This document shows, in pieces, positions 61,563 through 64,000 of a DNA stretch of 64,000 nt. This stretch comes from Pseudobdellovibrio sp031428275 (GTDB taxonomy: Bacteria > Bdellovibrionota > Bdellovibrionia > Bdellovibrionales > Bdellovibrionaceae), in NCBI GenBank assembly GCA_031428275.1, contig JANPPC010000007.1:1-64000 (forward strand). Reading direction: 5' to 3'. The translations under genes were made by a program, and so were the position numbers. The notes under the pieces were generated by a model that did not search any database, had not been told where the DNA came from, and saw only the letters and a list, made by a program, of their open reading frames with translations. Every line of letters begins with the position of its first letter. The stretch's first letter is position 1.

Positions 61563-62884
61563 TGGCTAAAAATAAAAAAGTAACCGAATTGATGGCTGAT
61601 GTTGAAACCGAAGCCTCGTTGTTTTTAACGGAAGAAACTGAAATTGAAGGTTTTTTACCTGAAGTTACTGAAGAGCTTGCGGCTAAGTTAGACGCGGAAG
61701 AATCTTTGGATGGCGAAATGGAAATGATATCTGCTGACGACGAAGGAGCCGACCTTGAGGGCAGCGAGCTCGACGGTTTTGAATCAGCGCAGATCGAAGA
61801 GCTTGAATTTGTCGAAGACGAACGAACTGAAAGTATTATCGAAAGTATTTTATTTGCCTCGGATAGACCCGTCAGCTTAGCTTCGATTCAATTAGTTTTT
61901 AAAGGCACCAATGTTAAAAAAGAAAAAATCCGTCGCACGATTGAAGCCTTAGCAGTCGAATACGCGGGTGGGCGTCGCGGCGTCGTTCTTGAAGAAGTTA
62001 CGGGCGGTTATCAGATTCGTACTAAAGTTGATAATATGAATTTTCTTAAAGGTACCGTGAAAACGCGTGCCTTTAAATTATCGGGTCCGGCGCTTGAAAC
62101 TTTAGCCATTGTTGCCTACAAGCAGCCGGTGGTTAAGATCGAGATCGATCAAATTCGCGGCGTTGAATCGGGACACTTATTACGCGCTTTGATGGAAAAA
62201 GGTCTCGTGAATTTTGAAGGTAAAGCTGAAAATTTACCGGGTAAGCCTATGCAGTATGGTACGACTCGTCGCTTTTTAGAAATTTTTGGATTACGCAATT
62301 TAAAAGAACTTCCGACGCTTTCACAAATTGATGAGTTGCTGCCAGAAGGTATCGGTGAAGAAGAAGAAGTTAAGCCAACTTTATCGATGGTGACTGATTC
62401 GATGGCCGAAGAAATTAAAGTCGACAGTTACTCGCAGGGCGAAGAAGAGCTGGGCTTGATCGAAGACCAACTGACTTCGATTTCGACGTCGTCTGAGTTT
62501 TTTGAACAAGAAAAAATCCGTCAGAAAAATAAGCGTGACGAAGAAAAAGCGCAAAATATTCGTGAAGCCTTGGCAGTAGGTGAAGAAGTTCCAAAACGTG
62601 ATCAAAATTGGTTAAAAAAACACGAAGAGGCTTTATTTCTGGCAGCGCAAGTCGCAGCCGGAGTGGTCGCAGTCTCAGCTGTATCTGAAACGACCGGCGA
62701 GGGGACCGAAGAAGTTGCTGAACATCCGGCAGGCGCCTCTGCGGTTAACGCATCAGAGCCAATCGTTTCGGCTGACCAGTTAGATGAAGAGTCAGACGAA
62801 TTCAGCGAAGCTTCACATATAGAAGACGAGATTCCGTTCTATGACGAAGAAGACGATGATTCATCTGAAGAAGGTTACGTTTAA
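61562..62884 (+). CDS. scpB: segregation and condensation protein B with long acidic ends
   Basis: Winged-helix dimer that binds ScpA. The core (about residues 85-255) has IIESILFASDRPVSLASIQ, GPALETLAIVAYKQPVVKIE and the QIRGVESGHLLRALMEKGLV segment. It is flanked by an 85-residue acidic N-terminus (EEETEIEGFLPEVTEEL-like) and a 180-residue C-terminus that is Glu/Asp/Ser-rich, so 440 residues is double the usual size. Both partners share this feature. Confidence 0.9.
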   Translation: MAKNKKVTELMADVETEASLFLTEETEIEGFLPEVTEELAAKLDAEESLDGEMEMISADDEGADLEGSELDGFESAQIEELEFVEDERTESIIESILFASDRPVSLASIQLVFKGTNVKKEKIRRTIEALAVEYAGGRRGVVLEEVTGGYQIRTKVDNMNFLKGTVKTRAFKLSGPALETLAIVAYKQPVVKIEIDQIRGVESGHLLRALMEKGLVNFEGKAENLPGKPMQYGTTRRFLEIFGLRNLKELPTLSQIDELLPEGIGEEEEVKPTLSMVTDSMAEEIKVDSYSQGEEELGLIEDQLTSISTSSEFFEQEKIRQKNKRDEEKAQNIREALAVGEEVPKRDQNWLKKHEEALFLAAQVAAGVVAVSAVSETTGEGTEEVAEHPAGASAVNASEPIVSADQLDEESDEFSEASHIEDEIPFYDEEDDDSSEEGYV

Positions 62885-62901
62885 AAGTTTAATCTAGACG
62901 A

Positions 62902-62925
62902 ATGGGCGGTTTTTGATAGAACCGT
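62902..62925 (+). terminator. possible terminator after scpB
   Basis: GGCGGTT and AACCGTC form a stem (one G-T) around eight bases, about 20 bp after the scpB stop. T-rich but interrupted sequence follows. It may end the scpAB transcript. Confidence 0.45.
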
Positions 62926-63002
62926 CTTGATTTGAGACACAAGCTGTTCTGCTTTATGTCTGTAGCACTCAACAAATACGTCTAAAAAGCCGATAAGTAA
63001 GT

Positions 63003-64000
63003 GTGCGAAACACGAATTCATTCGTTATTATTTTTCTAATTTTTCTTCTGACGTCTTGCGGAAAACCAATCGGGAGTTCACTTTTAGGTTCGACTTCCGG
63101 TGGTTGCGAAGCTTCAAGCTGCGCTGATAGTACGGTGGGTTCAACGGCTACGCCCGAAATAGCGGCCGATTCATCAACTATGACTTCATTTACTGATGCG
63201 ACTGATACGGTTGAAATCGTAGGAAGTTGTAAAGACGTCAATCGAAAGAATAATCGAATCATCGTAAAAGTTTATGCAGGCGAAAATACTTCAGCGACTC
63301 CGTATATCGATAACGATATTGCCGACGAGTGCCAGGCTACGGGCTCTGGCAACGTTCTTAAATCAGGATTTGAACCTGACGAATTTAAAATCACTCAAAA
63401 TATATTGATGTCGGTAGGTGGAGGTAATTACGTTTACCCCAATACGTTGGGCGCTGTGTTTACTTTGATTTCTGGACCCGGTGGGATTACGGCGGGGGGT
63501 GTGTATACTCCGACTGTGGCTGGCGTAGCTAAAATTCAAGCTGTTTACGGCAGCTATTATGCTTTTTCAACCATAACTATTCAGGCTGGTTCAGCTGCAC
63601 CGATTGTTAAAATCGATACAAACAAATGTTTTTTCGTTACGAGCGGAATTGGCTTAACCGAATATGATGGTTCGGTTCAGAAAATTTATCCGCAGTGCTT
63701 CAATGGTCGTTTCGGGTTTAGTTTTAAAATTGGTAAAGCGCAAAAATACAAAGCACGCATCAAGCTTCGCACCATCGACGGAACTCTATCTGATACCGCA
63801 TGGAATGACGTCACTATTTCACGCGTTTTATCTACACCCGTTTTAACCACGGTATCGCAAGATACATCCAATGTGCGTATGATTATTGAATCAACGCCGG
63901 CGCGATTTAATTTCGGTACCATTTATACTTTAGCACGGACTTACACTGATATTTATGCGACTTCTGCGGGACTGGTGCAGTTATATTTGAATCAGACCAC
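63003..64000 (+). CDS. large lipoprotein, 5' part (runs off the right end)
   Basis: An open frame from GTG 63003 to the window end, about 332 residues, no stop. The N-terminus is a lipoprotein signal with a canonical box (FLIFLLTSC then GKPIG), so it is anchored to the outer or inner membrane. The mature part begins with a Ser/Thr/Cys-rich linker (GGCEASSCADSTVGSTATP), then repeated beta-rich segments: IIVKVYAGENTSATP, VFTLISGPGGITAGGVYTPT and SGIGLTEYDGSVQ. The GPGGITAGGVYTPTVAG block reads like a bacterial Ig-like (Big) domain. An adhesin or surface structural protein is likely; start choice is weakly supported by the ribosome binding site. Confidence 0.78.
   Translation, partial: MRNTNSFVIIFLIFLLTSCGKPIGSSLLGSTSGGCEASSCADSTVGSTATPEIAADSSTMTSFTDATDTVEIVGSCKDVNRKNNRIIVKVYAGENTSATPYIDNDIADECQATGSGNVLKSGFEPDEFKITQNILMSVGGGNYVYPNTLGAVFTLISGPGGITAGGVYTPTVAGVAKIQAVYGSYYAFSTITIQAGSAAPIVKIDTNKCFFVTSGIGLTEYDGSVQKIYPQCFNGRFGFSFKIGKAQKYKARIKLRTIDGTLSDTAWNDVTISRVLSTPVLTTVSQDTSNVRMIIESTPARFNFGTIYTLARTYTDIYATSAGLVQLYLNQT

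Noticed and set aside
62969..63262. 97-codon minus-strand ORF at the start of the right-end lipoprotein
   Set aside because: The plus strand has a lipobox and continues open for 998 bp, so the minus frame is a shadow.
1..64000. CRISPR arrays, complete insertion sequences, restriction or toxin-antitoxin modules
   Set aside because: Looked for repeated spacers, transposase motifs and paired small genes; none was convincing. The SRPBCC protein at 17831 is RatA-like by fold only.

Overview
The window looks like chromosomal DNA of a Gram-negative member of the Bdellovibrionota (Bdellovibrio-like). This is inferred from the gene mix: RNase Y, CdaA-CdaR-GlmM, a B. subtilis-type PurF, PurS with a short PurL, many secreted proteins and loosely conserved lipoproteins, moderate GC, and very tight gene packing. 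No tRNA, rRNA or CRISPR array was seen. The only mobile-element trace is the C-terminal part of a tyrosine recombinase at the left edge.

Layout. 1-1700: recombinase remnant, a 27-codon ORF, mutM and a small lipoprotein. 1.9-4.4 kb: a large FadE-like acyl-CoA dehydrogenase. 4.5-13 kb: a prepilin-like secreted protein, then a surface-glycan-type cluster with one polytopic membrane protein, five family-2 glycosyltransferases and one unknown protein, much of it in convergent or divergent pairs. 13-16.1 kb: rny, small membrane proteins and pgsA. 16.2-26.8 kb: a rightward housekeeping stretch with thioesterase, glpX, SRPBCC protein, aldehyde dehydrogenase, tilS, ftsH, cdaA-cdaR-glmM, pdxJ and tsaE. 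28-36 kb: cysteine desulfurase, mnmA, mtaB, rnc, era, der and an SNF-family transporter. 37-49.6 kb: a purine operon, purM-purN-(unknown)-purB-purC-purS-purQ-purL-purF, that continues into LD-carboxypeptidase, a serine hydrolase and mpl (peptidoglycan recycling). 49.7-64 kb: mutS, small secreted proteins, an App1-like phosphatase, a Cys-rich protein with sufE, yebC, a ferritin-like protein, an rRNA pseudouridine synthase, a second acyl-CoA dehydrogenase, an M50 protease, scpA-scpB with acidic extensions, and a lipoprotein that runs off the right end.

Many rightward genes overlap by 1 or 4 nt (TAATG, ATGA, GTGA, TTGA), which implies long translationally coupled operons. Four convergent pairs also overlap by exactly four bases at their stop codons. 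The best candidates for undescribed biology are the glycan cluster with its 137-bp antisense coding overlap, the unknown protein inside the purine operon, the attachment of peptidoglycan recycling to purine synthesis, and an RNase Y whose KH domain appears to lack the GxxG loop. None of these is a proven new system.
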